DNA of 24,371 nucleotides from Pseudomonadota bacterium (GCA_030591195.1 JAUVBO010000002.1:1-24371); one strand, 5' to 3'. Shown: positions 1 through 10,357, numbered from the stretch's first letter. The notes: generated by a model from the sequence alone, not told the origin. Numbers and translations: made by a program.

Positions 1-1273
<1,273 letters not shown>

Positions 1274-1287
1274 CGCCTCAGCCTCCC

Positions 1288-2825
<1,538 letters not shown>

Positions 2826-2829
<4 letters not shown>

Positions 2830-3074
2830 AGGACGAAGCGGTAGAGCAGCACCCCGAGGGCCGCAGCAATCAGGAGGTAGGTCAGCACCTTGCTCAGCGA
2901 CGACTCCTTCTTCTTGCCGCCGCCTGTGCCGACCAGCCCCTTGAACCCCGAGCGCATGCCGCCCATGGTGCCGCTGCTGCCACCACCGCTGCCGTCATCC
3001 TCGACCGTCGGTTCGCTGCTGCGTGCGCGGCCCTGTCGCCGCTTGACCTTCTTGCGTTTCCTTGGCGTTCCCAC
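2826..3074 (-). CDS. small basic C-tail-anchored membrane protein, function unknown
   Basis: An 82-residue protein I cannot assign to a named family. It has a strongly basic start (about 1-18, many K/R), a Gly/Ser-rich flexible stretch (about 27-55), a short basic KKKES segment, and one hydrophobic helix (about 62-80) right at the C-terminus. This would leave the body in the cytoplasm, anchored by the tail. The start is GTG at 3074 with no strong ribosome binding site. Its stop overlaps the GTG of the histidine kinase gene by four bases, so the two should be translated together and it may be an accessory of that kinase. It is divergent from the PHA-synthase-like gene, with 55 bases between starts. 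The conserved overlap and sensible topology make a real gene likely. Confidence 0.75.
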
Positions 3075-3129
3075 GGTGCGATTCTAGCGTTTGAACCCGG
3101 AACGGGAAACGGGTAAGGGGTGGGCAGCG

Positions 3130-4278
3130 ATGAAAGATCAACGAACGAGTCGTCGTCGTCGGCCCGGCCCCTGGGCGGCACGATCCCGGGGGGTGCGGTG
3201 GGCCGCGAGGCAGCGGCGCGCGGTTCGGCGGCTGCGTCGGCGGGCGGACTACGCGTTGCTGTCGCTGGTCAACGTCGTCGAGCGGATGACGCGCGATCCG
3301 GCGACGCTGGTCGACCGCACCCCCTACGAGGTGATCCATCGTAACGGCGACAAGCTCGAGGTGCGGCGCTACCGGCCCCTGGCCGAGGACCTGCACCGGA
3401 CGCCGGTGCTGCTGATCCCCCCGTTGATGGTCAAGCCGTTCATCTACGACCTTTCGCCCTCGCGCTCGTTCGTCGCCTGGCTGCTGGCCGAGGGGTTCGA
3501 CGTCTTCCTCGTCGACTTCGGCGAGCCCGATGCGAGCGACGAGGGCGTGACCCTCGAGAGCTACGTGCTCGACTGGCTGCCCCAGGCGGTCGATGCCACT
3601 TGCCGGATCGCGGGCAGCGAGCGGGTCTCGTTGATCGGCTATTGCATGGGCGGGCTCTTCGCGCTGATGCACACCTCGGCCAACCGCGACCGGCGAGTGC
3701 GGAACATCGTCAACATCGCCTCGCCGGTGGACAGCCGCAAGATGGGCGCGCTGGCCTGGCTGGGGCGCACGACCCACGAGCAGGTGCTCTACATCAGCCA
3801 GAGGCTGGGCAACGTCCCCGGCCGCCTGTCGGGCGCCTTGTTCAAGCTGATCCACCCGCTGCACCACCTCACCCGCTACGCCGCCCTGCTGCGGCACCTC
3901 GGCGACGACGAGTACGTCGAGACCTTCGATGCGCTGAGCGAGTGGACCAACAACTTCATCGACTACCCGGGCGAGGCCTTCCGCCAGTTCTTCCGCGACT
4001 TCATCAAGCACAACAAGCTTCGTAATGGCGAGATGGTCTTCGGCGAGGGGGCCGTGGCCGACCTGGGGTGGATCCGTTGCCCGTTGCTCTGCTTCGCCGG
4101 GGAAAAGGACATCATCGCGCCCGAGCGGAGCACCCGCGAGCTGCTCGATCTGGTGGCGAGCGACGACAAGCGGCTGCTGGTGGTCCCGGGGGGCCACCTC
4201 GGCACCGTGGCGGGCCACGCCGCGCCCGAGCAGGTCTGGCGGCCCACGTCCCGCTGGCTCGCCGAGCGCTCTTCCTGA
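3130..4278 (+). CDS. PhaC-like alpha/beta hydrolase (class III poly(3-hydroxyalkanoate) synthase type)
   Basis: A 382-residue enzyme of the PHA synthase/acyltransferase family. The nucleophile elbow is GYCMGG with C172; the other triad members are D327 (GEKDIIAP) and H356 (GGHLG). Spacing C-155-D-29-H closely matches the Allochromatium class III synthase (C149, D302, H331), and the length also fits class III rather than class I (about 580-590). IPPLMVKPFIYDL and a long cap region (LSEWTNNFIDYPG) are also family-like. The first 50 residues are unusually Arg-rich. The ATG at 3130 is preferred because AAGGGG lies 9 bases upstream; an in-frame TTG at 3091 lacks this. Class III synthases normally need a PhaE subunit, and none is visible here, so it could instead be a related acyltransferase or hydrolase. 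It is divergent from the kinase operon. Confidence 0.88.
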   Translation: MKDQRTSRRRRPGPWAARSRGVRWAARQRRAVRRLRRRADYALLSLVNVVERMTRDPATLVDRTPYEVIHRNGDKLEVRRYRPLAEDLHRTPVLLIPPLMVKPFIYDLSPSRSFVAWLLAEGFDVFLVDFGEPDASDEGVTLESYVLDWLPQAVDATCRIAGSERVSLIGYCMGGLFALMHTSANRDRRVRNIVNIASPVDSRKMGALAWLGRTTHEQVLYISQRLGNVPGRLSGALFKLIHPLHHLTRYAALLRHLGDDEYVETFDALSEWTNNFIDYPGEAFRQFFRDFIKHNKLRNGEMVFGEGAVADLGWIRCPLLCFAGEKDIIAPERSTRELLDLVASDDKRLLVVPGGHLGTVAGHAAPEQVWRPTSRWLAERSS

Positions 4279-4292
4279 CTTCCACGGCAGTT

Positions 4293-4306
4293 GGTCCCTT
4301 GGGACC
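4293..4306 (+). terminator. small hairpin just after the PhaC-like gene
   Basis: GGTCCCTTGGGACC is a perfect inverted repeat 15 bases after the stop codon. As RNA it would form a 5-bp stem with a 4-base loop. No T-run follows, so it is at best a weak or factor-assisted terminator. Confidence 0.3.
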
Positions 4307-4435
4307 TCTGCGACCAGCGCGGGACAGGCGAATCGGCCCAACGGTGCTCTGCAGCACTCCGGTGCTGTTTGAGGCACCTCTGCTGAATTGGCTGACAGTG
4401 GGCAGACGAGGCCCGCAGGGCGGATGGGAGGACGG

Positions 4436-4465
4436 CCCCGCCTGTCCCGCGCGGGACAGGCGGGG
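4436..4465. repeat. 30-bp perfect GC-rich palindrome between convergent genes
   Basis: A perfect inverted repeat with 15-bp arms and no spacer, centred at 4450/4451. The 13-base word CGCGGGACAGGCG in its right half (4450-4462) recurs at 4318-4330, and its inverse is in the left half. It lies between the stops of the PhaC-like gene (4278) and rpsI (4490). It may act as a bidirectional terminator, a REP-like element or a protein site; the sequence does not decide. Confidence 0.85.
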
Positions 4466-4485
4466 GAGGGGCGCAGCCCCTCCCC
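4463..4485 (-). terminator. strong hairpin 3' of rpsI
   Basis: Arms GGGGAGGGGC and GCCCCTCCCC (10 perfect base pairs) enclose a 3-base GCA loop. It begins 4 bases beyond the rpsI stop on the minus strand. There is no U-tract, common for terminators of high-GC genomes. Its outer three bases are shared with the neighbouring 30-bp palindrome, so both cannot be fully paired at once. Confidence 0.65.
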
Positions 4486-4489
4486 TGTA

Positions 4490-4885
4490 TTAGCGCTTGC
4501 TGAACTGGTAACGCTTGCGCGCGCCAGGCTGACCGTACTTCTTGCGCTCCTTCGCCCGCGCGTCGCGGGTGAGGAATCCGGCCTTCTTCAGCGTCCCGCG
4601 AAGCTCGGCGTCGTACTTGAGCAGCGCGCGGCTGATGCCGTGGCGCACGGCCCCGGCCTGGCCGGAGTGGCCACCACCGCCGACGTTGACCCGGATGTCG
4701 AACTTCGACTCGGTATCGGTCAGCTGCAGCGCCTGGAGCAGCCCGAAGCGGTTAGTCGCGCGAGGGAAGTACTCCTCGAACGCACGGCCGTTGATGATGA
4801 TCGTGCCAGTACCGTCGGACAGAGTGACCCTGGCCACGGCGGACTTGCGGCGGCCGGTGCCGTACCAGGTGTTGGTCGTGGTCAT
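4490..4885 (-). CDS. rpsI: 30S ribosomal protein S9
   Basis: 131 residues, matching the usual S9 length (about 130). Recognisable features are [13 protein letters not shown] near the N-terminus, the [20 protein letters not shown] core, [20 protein letters not shown], and the invariant C-terminal FSKR tail that reaches the ribosomal P site. The ATG at 4885 was chosen because homology starts there, a GGAGA ribosome binding site lies just upstream, and it sits only 2 bases after the rplM stop. The frame stays open much further upstream, but that part overlaps rplM and does not resemble S9. The rplM-rpsI pair is a near-universal bacterial operon. Confidence 0.98.
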   Translation of the reverse strand: MTTTNTWYGTGRRKSAVARVTLSDGTGTIIINGRAFEEYFPRATNRFGLLQALQLTDTESKFDIRVNVGGGGHSGQAGAVRHGISRALLKYDAELRGTLKKAGFLTRDARAKERKKYGQPGARKRYQFSKR

Positions 4886-4887
4886 CG

Positions 4888-5319
4888 TCAAATCTCCAAC
4901 GGCTGTGGTTGTTGGGCCTGGTGCGGGTGCTCCGCCGCGGCGTAGACCTTGAGTTTCTTCAGCAGCCGACGTCCGAGGCTGTTCTTCGGGAGCATGCCCT
5001 TGACCGCCATCCGCAACAGCTCCGTCGGCTTGCGGTCGAACACCTCGCGGGCGGTGAAGGTACGCAGTCCGCCGATGTAGCCGGTGTGGCGGTGGTACTG
5101 CTTGCCCTCCCACTTGTTTCCCGTGAGGCGCAGCTTGTGGACGTTGATCGCGACCACGAAATCCCCAGTGTCAACGTGGGGAGTGAACTCGGGCTTGTTT
5201 TTGCCTCGGAGGACCTTGGCGATCTCTGCCGCAGCGCGACCGAGCGTCTTGCCGTCCATGTCGACGACGTACCAGTCCCGGGGCACTTCGCTAGGCTTGG
5301 CTTGATAGGTCTTTTGCAT
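4888..5319 (-). CDS. rplM: 50S ribosomal protein L13
   Basis: 143 residues (family about 142). Family hallmarks are [15 protein letters not shown] near the N-terminus, [21 protein letters not shown] in the middle, [20 protein letters not shown], and the [11 protein letters not shown]-terminus. L13 is an early-assembling large-subunit protein. The ATG at 5319 is the only good start; the ribosome binding site is weak (GAGAT). It is first in the operon with rpsI and has its own upstream promoter with a leader of roughly 75-80 bases. Confidence 0.98.
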   Translation of the reverse strand: MQKTYQAKPSEVPRDWYVVDMDGKTLGRAAAEIAKVLRGKNKPEFTPHVDTGDFVVAINVHKLRLTGNKWEGKQYHRHTGYIGGLRTFTAREVFDRKPTELLRMAVKGMLPKNSLGRRLLKKLKVYAAAEHPHQAQQPQPLEI

Positions 5320-5403
5320 CGACCATCTCGTTTTTCTGCGCGGCGTTCGGTCGTGACGAAGAAGCGCGTCGGCGTACCGTCGCCGGTTTCACGGAGTCGT
5401 GTA

Positions 5404-5431
5404 TCTATATCCGCCGCCCCTTGCCTGTCAA
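5404..5431 (-). promoter_or_regulatory. housekeeping sigma-70-type promoter for rplM-rpsI
   Basis: On the minus strand there is a perfect -35 TTGACA (5426-5431), a 16-base spacer and a -10 TATAGA (5404-5409, four of six matches, followed by T). Transcription would start near 5397. The leader contains a small 5-bp GC hairpin at 5370-5385. Confidence 0.7.
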
Positions 5432-5557
5432 CCTCTTCGTATTGGAAGCGGCACGGGCGAGGCGAGCAGGATCCCCTACCGCCTCGGGGGCCCGTTTGTC
5501 AACAGAATGTGCCTGGTTGGCGCCAGGTCGCGGCCCGGTGGGTCGACGGGCGGCGAG

Positions 5558-5583
5558 TGAGTGTGCTAATCGGCAAGCACTCA
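5558..5583. promoter_or_regulatory. dyad TGAGTG-N14-CACTCA upstream of recN
   Basis: Perfect 6-bp arms separated by 14 bases, centred about 87 bases before the recN start. The size and symmetry fit a dimeric repressor site, but it matches no operator I know. Function inferred only from position. Confidence 0.3.
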
Positions 5584-5657
5584 GCAAAGCAGCGCTGGCG
5601 CCTGCCGCGCCGGAGCGGAGCGAGGGGGCCTGTTTCGGCTCCCAGACCTGAGGGGCC

Positions 5658-7382
5658 ATGCTGACCCAGCTACGAATCGCTAACTACGCGATAATCGAAC
5701 AAATCGAGCTAGAGCTCGACCCCGGATTCAACGTGCTCACGGGTGAGACCGGCGCTGGAAAGTCGATCATCGTCGGTGCTGCTGCGCTGATCCGCGGCGG
5801 CCGGGCGACCGCCGACGCAGTCCGCACCGGTGCGAAGCAGGCCGAGATCGAAGCGATCTTCGACATTGCCTCCCATCCCCACGTGAACGGGTGCCTCGAC
5901 GAGCTCGGGCTGCCACGGCTGTCCGACGGCGAGCTGCTCGTCCGTCGCGTCGTCTCGCGCAACGGCAGGGGCAGGGTCTACGTCAACGGCTCGCTGTGCA
6001 CGGTCGGGATCCTCGCCCGGATCACTGGCCCGCTGCTTGACATCGCCGGACAGCACGAGCACCAGTCCCTTTCCCAGCGTGAGGCCCAGCTGGGGATCCT
6101 CGACGATCTCGCGCGGACGAGGACCCTGCGCCAGACCATGAGCGATCGGTACGACGCGGTGCTGGCGGCCGCCGGAGCGCACCGGAGCCTGCTGAACGAC
6201 AGCCGCAACAAGCTAAAACAAATAGATTTTTTAAGATACCAGGTGGGTGAAATCGAGGACGCCCAGCTCTCCGCTGACGAGGATACGACGCTGGAGTCTC
6301 GGCACCGCCGGCTGTCGCGGGCTGCCGAGCTCTATCAGGTGGCGTCGGCCGCGGAGCAGGCGTTGTACGGCATGGAGGGCGCGGTCACTGAGCAGCTGGC
6401 GTCCCACGGGCGACGGTTGTCCGGGCTCGCGCGGGTCGATGAGGCGCTGGCCGTGCCAGCGCGCCAGCTCGACGAGGCCCGGCTGCAGATCGAGGATGCG
6501 GCGCTGACCCTCGGCCGCTACGCCGAGGGGCTCGATCTCGACCCTGCGGGGCTCGAGGAGCTGGAGCAGCGGCTGGTCCTGGTCCACCGGCTGAAACGCA
6601 AGCACGGCGCGACCATCGCCGAGATCCTCGAGCGTGCTGGTCGCATGCGCCAGGATCTCGACGACCTCGAGGCGTTCGACACCCGGGTCGACGAGTTGGC
6701 CGCCGATCTCGACCGGGCGCGCGAGGAGGCTCGAGCCTGCGCCGAGAAGCTCGACGAGGCCCGGCGCAAGGCGGCTCGCCGGCTCACCCGCGAGGCCTCG
6801 AAACACCTGCAGGCCCTTTGCATGGAAGGCGCCAGGCTCGAGGTCAAGCTCGAGCACCGGCCGCCCCAGAAGGACGACGACCCGGCGCTGGTGATCGACG
6901 GCGTCCGTCGCCTCGGCCCCACCGGCTGGGATCGCGTGGCGCTGCTGATCGCCGCCAATGCCGGCGAGGAGCCCCGCCCGCTCTCACGGGTCGCCTCTGG
7001 GGGAGAGCTGTCGCGGGTGATGCTGGCCCTGCGGCAGGTCGTCGGTCGCTACGATCCCCTCAGCACGTCGATCTACGACGAGGTGGACGCCGGCATCGGC
7101 GGCCAGACAGCCGACGTGGTCGGGCGCTGCCTGGCCGAGGTGGCTCGCCACCGCCAGGTGCTGTGCGTGACCCACCTCCCCCAGGTCGCGGCGCATGCGA
7201 GCCGCCACTTCCACGTGGGCAAGCGGCGAACCGGCAGGCGCTCGGTGACGGCGGCCGAGCAGCTGTCGAGCCCCGGGCAGGTGGACGAGCTGGCGCGGAT
7301 GCTCGGCGGGCAACGGGTCACCAAGCAAGCCCGGGCCAACGCCGCCCAGCTGCTGGCCGCCGCCCACCAGTTGGAAGACTAG
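5658..7382 (+). CDS. recN: DNA repair protein RecN (SMC-like ATPase)
   Basis: 574 residues, within the normal RecN range. The N-terminal half-domain holds Walker A GETGAGKS (29-36) after FNVLTG; a long central coiled coil follows (about 150-400) with the RecN-typical IDFLRYQVGEIEDAQL segment. The C-terminal half-domain has signature SGGELSRVMLALR (about 445-457), Walker B with IYDEVDAGIGG (about 470-480) and a VTHLPQVAAHA switch region. RecN helps bring broken DNA ends together in recombinational repair. The start at 5658 follows GAGGGG with very short spacing. A patch at about 6212-6239 uses rare AT-rich codons and includes a T-TTT-TTA heptamer in frame. The M23 peptidase gene follows after 95 bases. 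Confidence 0.97.
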   Translation: MLTQLRIANYAIIEQIELELDPGFNVLTGETGAGKSIIVGAAALIRGGRATADAVRTGAKQAEIEAIFDIASHPHVNGCLDELGLPRLSDGELLVRRVVSRNGRGRVYVNGSLCTVGILARITGPLLDIAGQHEHQSLSQREAQLGILDDLARTRTLRQTMSDRYDAVLAAAGAHRSLLNDSRNKLKQIDFLRYQVGEIEDAQLSADEDTTLESRHRRLSRAAELYQVASAAEQALYGMEGAVTEQLASHGRRLSGLARVDEALAVPARQLDEARLQIEDAALTLGRYAEGLDLDPAGLEELEQRLVLVHRLKRKHGATIAEILERAGRMRQDLDDLEAFDTRVDELAADLDRAREEARACAEKLDEARRKAARRLTREASKHLQALCMEGARLEVKLEHRPPQKDDDPALVIDGVRRLGPTGWDRVALLIAANAGEEPRPLSRVASGGELSRVMLALRQVVGRYDPLSTSIYDEVDAGIGGQTADVVGRCLAEVARHRQVLCVTHLPQVAAHASRHFHVGKRRTGRRSVTAAEQLSSPGQVDELARMLGGQRVTKQARANAAQLLAAAHQLED

Positions 7383-7477
7383 AGGTAAATTGACTCGACG
7401 CGGGTGGCATGTTACCCAGGCTGTTGTACCGTTGTAGACTGTAACCAATCAGAAAAGCGTGATTCGGGGGATCGGTC

Positions 7478-8827
7478 GTGTCTCGTCCCCATCTCTATAA
7501 CTACAGTTCTCGCTATCAGCGCCAGCGCCGACGTGGCTGGGGTGGCAGCATGCGCCTCGGTGCGCTGTTCCTGGTGTTGGTGGCGGTCAACGTCTACGTG
7601 TTCTTCTTCCGCAGCGGCACGTCGATCCGCGACGTGCTCAAGACCAGCGCGATCAAGGCTCCGGGGCTCGACGTCAAGGCGACGGAGGGCGGCAAGGTGG
7701 GCCTGACAGCTCACTCGTCGGACGAAGCCCCCCCCGAAGGGGTAGAGGTGGTGAAGGGCACGCTGGGCCAGCACAACGGCTTGTTGGCGGCGCTCGCGGC
7801 CCGCGGGCTCAAGTCGCACGAGTCTGCCAAGGTGGTCAAGTCGCTGCGTGGCGTGCTCAACATGCGCGCTCTGCGGCCCGAGCATCGCCTCGAGCTGCAC
7901 CGCGACAGCAAGACCCGCGAGGTCCAGCGGTTCATCTACCACCTCTCACCAGTGGTCAAGGTCGAGGTGCGGCGTCGCGCCGATGGCACCTTCAAGGCGC
8001 GGCGGATGGAGGCCAAGCTCGACACCCGCGTGGTGCGGCTCGTCGGCAAGATCGACACCTCGCTCAACCGCGCGATCACCTCGAAGGGCGGCTCCTCGGC
8101 GGTGGTGGCCAAGTTCACGCGCCTGTTCGACTGGGACATCAACTGGTACACCGACCCGCGCGATGGCGACGAGTTTCGGATCGTGGTCGAGAAGAAGTTC
8201 CTCGCCGGCAAGCTCTATGGCTTCGGCCGGATACTCGCCGCCGAGTACAAGGGTCGGGTGGGGCGCTTCCAGGTCTATTTCTTCGAGCATGGCAAGACCT
8301 CTGGCCACTACACGCCCGAGGGGCGCTCGATCCGCCGCGCGCTGCTCAAGACGCCGCTCCACTACCGGCGGATCAGCTCGAAGTACAACCGGCGGCGCTT
8401 CCACCCGGTGCTCCACCGGACCAAGGGGCACTTCGGCGTCGACTATGCCGCCGCCCGCGGCACGCCGATCTGGGCCGCCGGCGACGGCAAGGTGGTCACC
8501 GCGCGTCGTGCCGGCGGTGCGGGCAAGATGGTCGTCCTCCGTCACGCAGCCGGCGTGACGACGCTCTACATGCACCTGAGCCGCTTCGCCCGCGGGCTGA
8601 AGGCCGGGATGACGGTCAAGCAACGCCAGCTGATCGGTACCGTTGGCTCGACCGGACTCGCCACCGGTCCGCACCTGCACTACGGCGTCAAGGTCCGGGG
8701 CCGCCACGTCGACCCCCTGAGGTACAACGTCGGCAAGGGTCCGCTGCTGCCGCGCGCGGCGCGGATACGGTTCCTCGACCGTCTCGCCGACCGGATGGCG
8801 AAGCTCGAAGGCCTGAAGATCAACTAG
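7478..8827 (+). CDS. membrane-anchored M23 (LytM-type) zinc peptidase, probable peptidoglycan DD-endopeptidase
   Basis: 449 residues. A basic N-terminus precedes one membrane segment (about 26-44), leaving the rest in the periplasm. Residues about 80-290 resemble the OapA/Csd3-like regulatory region of MepM-type enzymes (RPEHRLELH, DWDINWYTDPRDGDEF). The catalytic domain has the LytM signature: H318 and D322 in GHFGVDYA and HLH at 399-401 in GPHLHYGV, so zinc ligands and the catalytic His are intact and it should be an active cell-wall hydrolase. The GTG at 7478 is supported by GGGGGA about 7 bases upstream. It may have its own promoter: a TTGACT at 7390 lies upstream, but no clear -10 follows. 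It converges with the methyltransferase gene over 45 bases. Confidence 0.93.
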   Translation: MSRPHLYNYSSRYQRQRRRGWGGSMRLGALFLVLVAVNVYVFFFRSGTSIRDVLKTSAIKAPGLDVKATEGGKVGLTAHSSDEAPPEGVEVVKGTLGQHNGLLAALAARGLKSHESAKVVKSLRGVLNMRALRPEHRLELHRDSKTREVQRFIYHLSPVVKVEVRRRADGTFKARRMEAKLDTRVVRLVGKIDTSLNRAITSKGGSSAVVAKFTRLFDWDINWYTDPRDGDEFRIVVEKKFLAGKLYGFGRILAAEYKGRVGRFQVYFFEHGKTSGHYTPEGRSIRRALLKTPLHYRRISSKYNRRRFHPVLHRTKGHFGVDYAAARGTPIWAAGDGKVVTARRAGGAGKMVVLRHAAGVTTLYMHLSRFARGLKAGMTVKQRQLIGTVGSTGLATGPHLHYGVKVRGRHVDPLRYNVGKGPLLPRAARIRFLDRLADRMAKLEGLKIN

Positions 8828-8876
8828 ACCGCCGACGAGACAGCGTCGGCCCAACGGTCAACTTGACGCGGTCTAG
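8824..8876. terminator. nested inverted repeats spanning two convergent stop codons
   Basis: CTAGACCGC (8824-8832) and GCGGTCTAG (8868-8876) form a perfect 9-bp dyad that contains the stop codons of both convergent genes. Inside are two further hairpins: GCCGACG/CGTCGGC (8831-8850) and GTCAA-C-TTGAC (8857-8867). No T-tracts. Probably a bidirectional terminator, inferred from structure and position. Confidence 0.6.
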
Positions 8877-10321
8877 CGCCGGCGGCGCCGCGGGGACTCT
8901 GCCTGGCGTTCCGTCCGACGGCGTCCCGTGGTGCGGCGGCGTTCCCTGCCCCGGGCCGCCTGCCGGCCCCGGCCGCCCACCGAGAGCTTCGACGGCGTGA
9001 GCCTGGCCGACGGCGGCGGCTGGGGAGGTCCGGACAACGATGCGGGTGAGGCGGCCTGGCGGGCAGCGGCCAGCGCGGCCTGTCCTCCCCGGGCGGTCAG
9101 CTCGCTGGTCAGCGCCTCGAGCCGCTCGCCGATCAGCTTCGTCTGCTGCCGGAGGAGGTCCCGCAGCTGGTCGCGCTCCTCGGTGACCGTGTTCAGCATT
9201 CGCTCGAAGGCGAGGTGCTGAGCGCGCTCATCGGCAGTCAGGCGCCGCGATCGGTCGAGTAGCTCGCGATGGGTTGCTTCCTCGGCCCGCACGGCGCTCA
9301 GCTCCTCCTCGGCGCCGGCGAGCTGGGCCTCGAGCTGCCTCCGGTCGTCGTTCAGTTGCTGCAGGTGTCCTTCGAGCCTGGCGCGGCGCTCCTGCTCGCC
9401 GAGCAGCTCCTCGCGCAGGCGGTCGCGCTCCCCGGTCAGCGCTGCGTGTCGTTCCCTCCGCGTGTCGAGGTCGCCCTCGAGCCGGCCGAGCTGGGTCGCC
9501 GCCGGGTCGCTCACGGGCTGCGGTCGCTGCTGGACCGTCGCCCGCTCCGTGGCGAGCGCTTGCTGGAGCTGGCGGTTGATCTCGGTCAGCCGCTGGACCT
9601 CCCCGCCCAGCTCGTCACCGATCCGTCGACTCGCCGGGTCGGTGGCGCGTCGCTGACCCGAGCGTGGCTGAGGTGGCGGCGGAGCTGCTGGCGGCTGGCC
9701 CGGCGGCAGGCTGACCAGCAAGTAGCTGTCGATGGCTGGCAGCTGCCGGCCGGCCAGCAACAAGTAAAGGCTCGCCTCTTCTGGCTCGGGGGCCAAGTCG
9801 TCGACCAGCGAGAGCTCGACGGCCGCGCAGGGGGGCTCGACCTGAGACAGGTAGACCCCGGACATCGGGCTCTGGGCCACCGCGACGACCTCGCCGAAGT
9901 ATGCGCGCATGCGCTCGACGGTCTCGTAGTAGTCCGCGGCTCCGGGGGCGTTTTCGACGGCGAGGGCGACGATGCCGTCGGGCCGGAGCAGGCGGGCGAT
10001 CTCGGCCAGCCAGGGCATCCGCTGGTCGGTCGGCTGGCGGTGTAGCAGGCGCGGGCCGAGCACCACGTCAAGCGAGCTGTCGGGCAAGGGCAGGGGGGGC
10101 TCGCCCGTGGCTGGCACCAACCACTCGGTCACCCCGGCCCCGATCGATAGCGGCGCATCCTGGATGCCGTAGTCGTCAGCGGGGTCGGCGCAGTGGATCA
10201 GCCGCCGGGGTCGAGCCGCGAGGGCCTGCTCGAGCCCCGTCCGTGAGGACGGGCCGAGCTCGAGCACGTCACGGCCGACGAGCAGCGGGCGCAACAGCAC
10301 GTACAGCGGCAGCCGGGTCAT
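8873..10321 (-). CDS. class I SAM methyltransferase-like domain fused to coiled coil and Arg-rich tail
   Basis: 482 residues. Residues 1-200 look like a Rossmann methyltransferase: motif I VLELGPSSRTG near 19-29, an acidic turn (CADPADD), LPLPDSSLDVVLGPRLLH near 77-94, and IARLLRPDGIVALAVEN near 107-123. The motif I glycines are partly replaced (GPSSRTG for GxGxG), so activity is not certain. After a Pro-rich linker comes a long coiled coil (about 235-410; many E/R/L heptads), then a Pro/Ala linker and a strongly basic tail of about 35 residues ending in RRRRR. I do not recognise a characterised homolog. The basic tail suggests contact with nucleic acid or acidic surfaces (inference). The ATG at 10321 has a perfect TATAAT 11 bases upstream and almost no leader. 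It lies 85 bases downstream of the next minus-strand gene. Confidence 0.82.
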   Translation of the reverse strand: MTRLPLYVLLRPLLVGRDVLELGPSSRTGLEQALAARPRRLIHCADPADDYGIQDAPLSIGAGVTEWLVPATGEPPLPLPDSSLDVVLGPRLLHRQPTDQRMPWLAEIARLLRPDGIVALAVENAPGAADYYETVERMRAYFGEVVAVAQSPMSGVYLSQVEPPCAAVELSLVDDLAPEPEEASLYLLLAGRQLPAIDSYLLVSLPPGQPPAAPPPPQPRSGQRRATDPASRRIGDELGGEVQRLTEINRQLQQALATERATVQQRPQPVSDPAATQLGRLEGDLDTRRERHAALTGERDRLREELLGEQERRARLEGHLQQLNDDRRQLEAQLAGAEEELSAVRAEEATHRELLDRSRRLTADERAQHLAFERMLNTVTEERDQLRDLLRQQTKLIGERLEALTSELTARGGQAALAAARQAASPASLSGPPQPPPSARLTPSKLSVGGRGRQAARGRERRRTTGRRRTERQAESPRRRRR

Positions 10322-10332
10322 CCTAGGCCAGG

Positions 10333-10338
10333 ATTATA
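10333..10338 (-). promoter_or_regulatory. -10 element for the methyltransferase gene
   Basis: A perfect TATAAT on the minus strand, inside the palindrome ATTATAAT (10333-10340). It is 11 bases before the ATG at 10321, so the message would have a leader of only a few bases. No convincing -35 is seen at 16-18 bases. Confidence 0.45.
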
Positions 10339-10357
10339 ATGGACGGCGGAATCGGAG

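Larger units (their letters stand above)
5320..5657. other. 338-bp divergent intergenic region between rplM and recN
   Basis: The rplM side holds the promoter at 5404-5431 and the leader. On the recN side I find no convincing -35/-10 pair and no LexA-like box. There is a 6-bp inverted repeat TGAGTG-N14-CACTCA at 5558-5583 that could be an operator. No open frame in this stretch looks like a gene. Confidence 0.6.

Noticed and set aside
3091..3129. TTG start of the PhaC-like gene 13 codons upstream
   Set aside because: No ribosome binding site, and the ATG at 3130 has AAGGGG at 9 bases.
2995..4377. Long minus-strand frame opposite the PhaC-like gene, and similar long frames opposite the kinase (19502-21256) and cyclase (21715-23334)
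   Set aside because: Each is opposite a gene with intact catalytic motifs and shows only shadow composition.
4886..5113. A 76-residue upstream extension of rpsI
   Set aside because: The frame is open but overlaps rplM and does not resemble S9; the ATG at 4885 has the ribosome binding site and correct family length.
5556..5583. CIRCE (HrcA) operator upstream of recN
   Set aside because: It contains GAGTG, GCTAA and GCACTC words but the half-sites point outward and the spacing is wrong for TTAGCACTC-N9-GAGTGCTAA.
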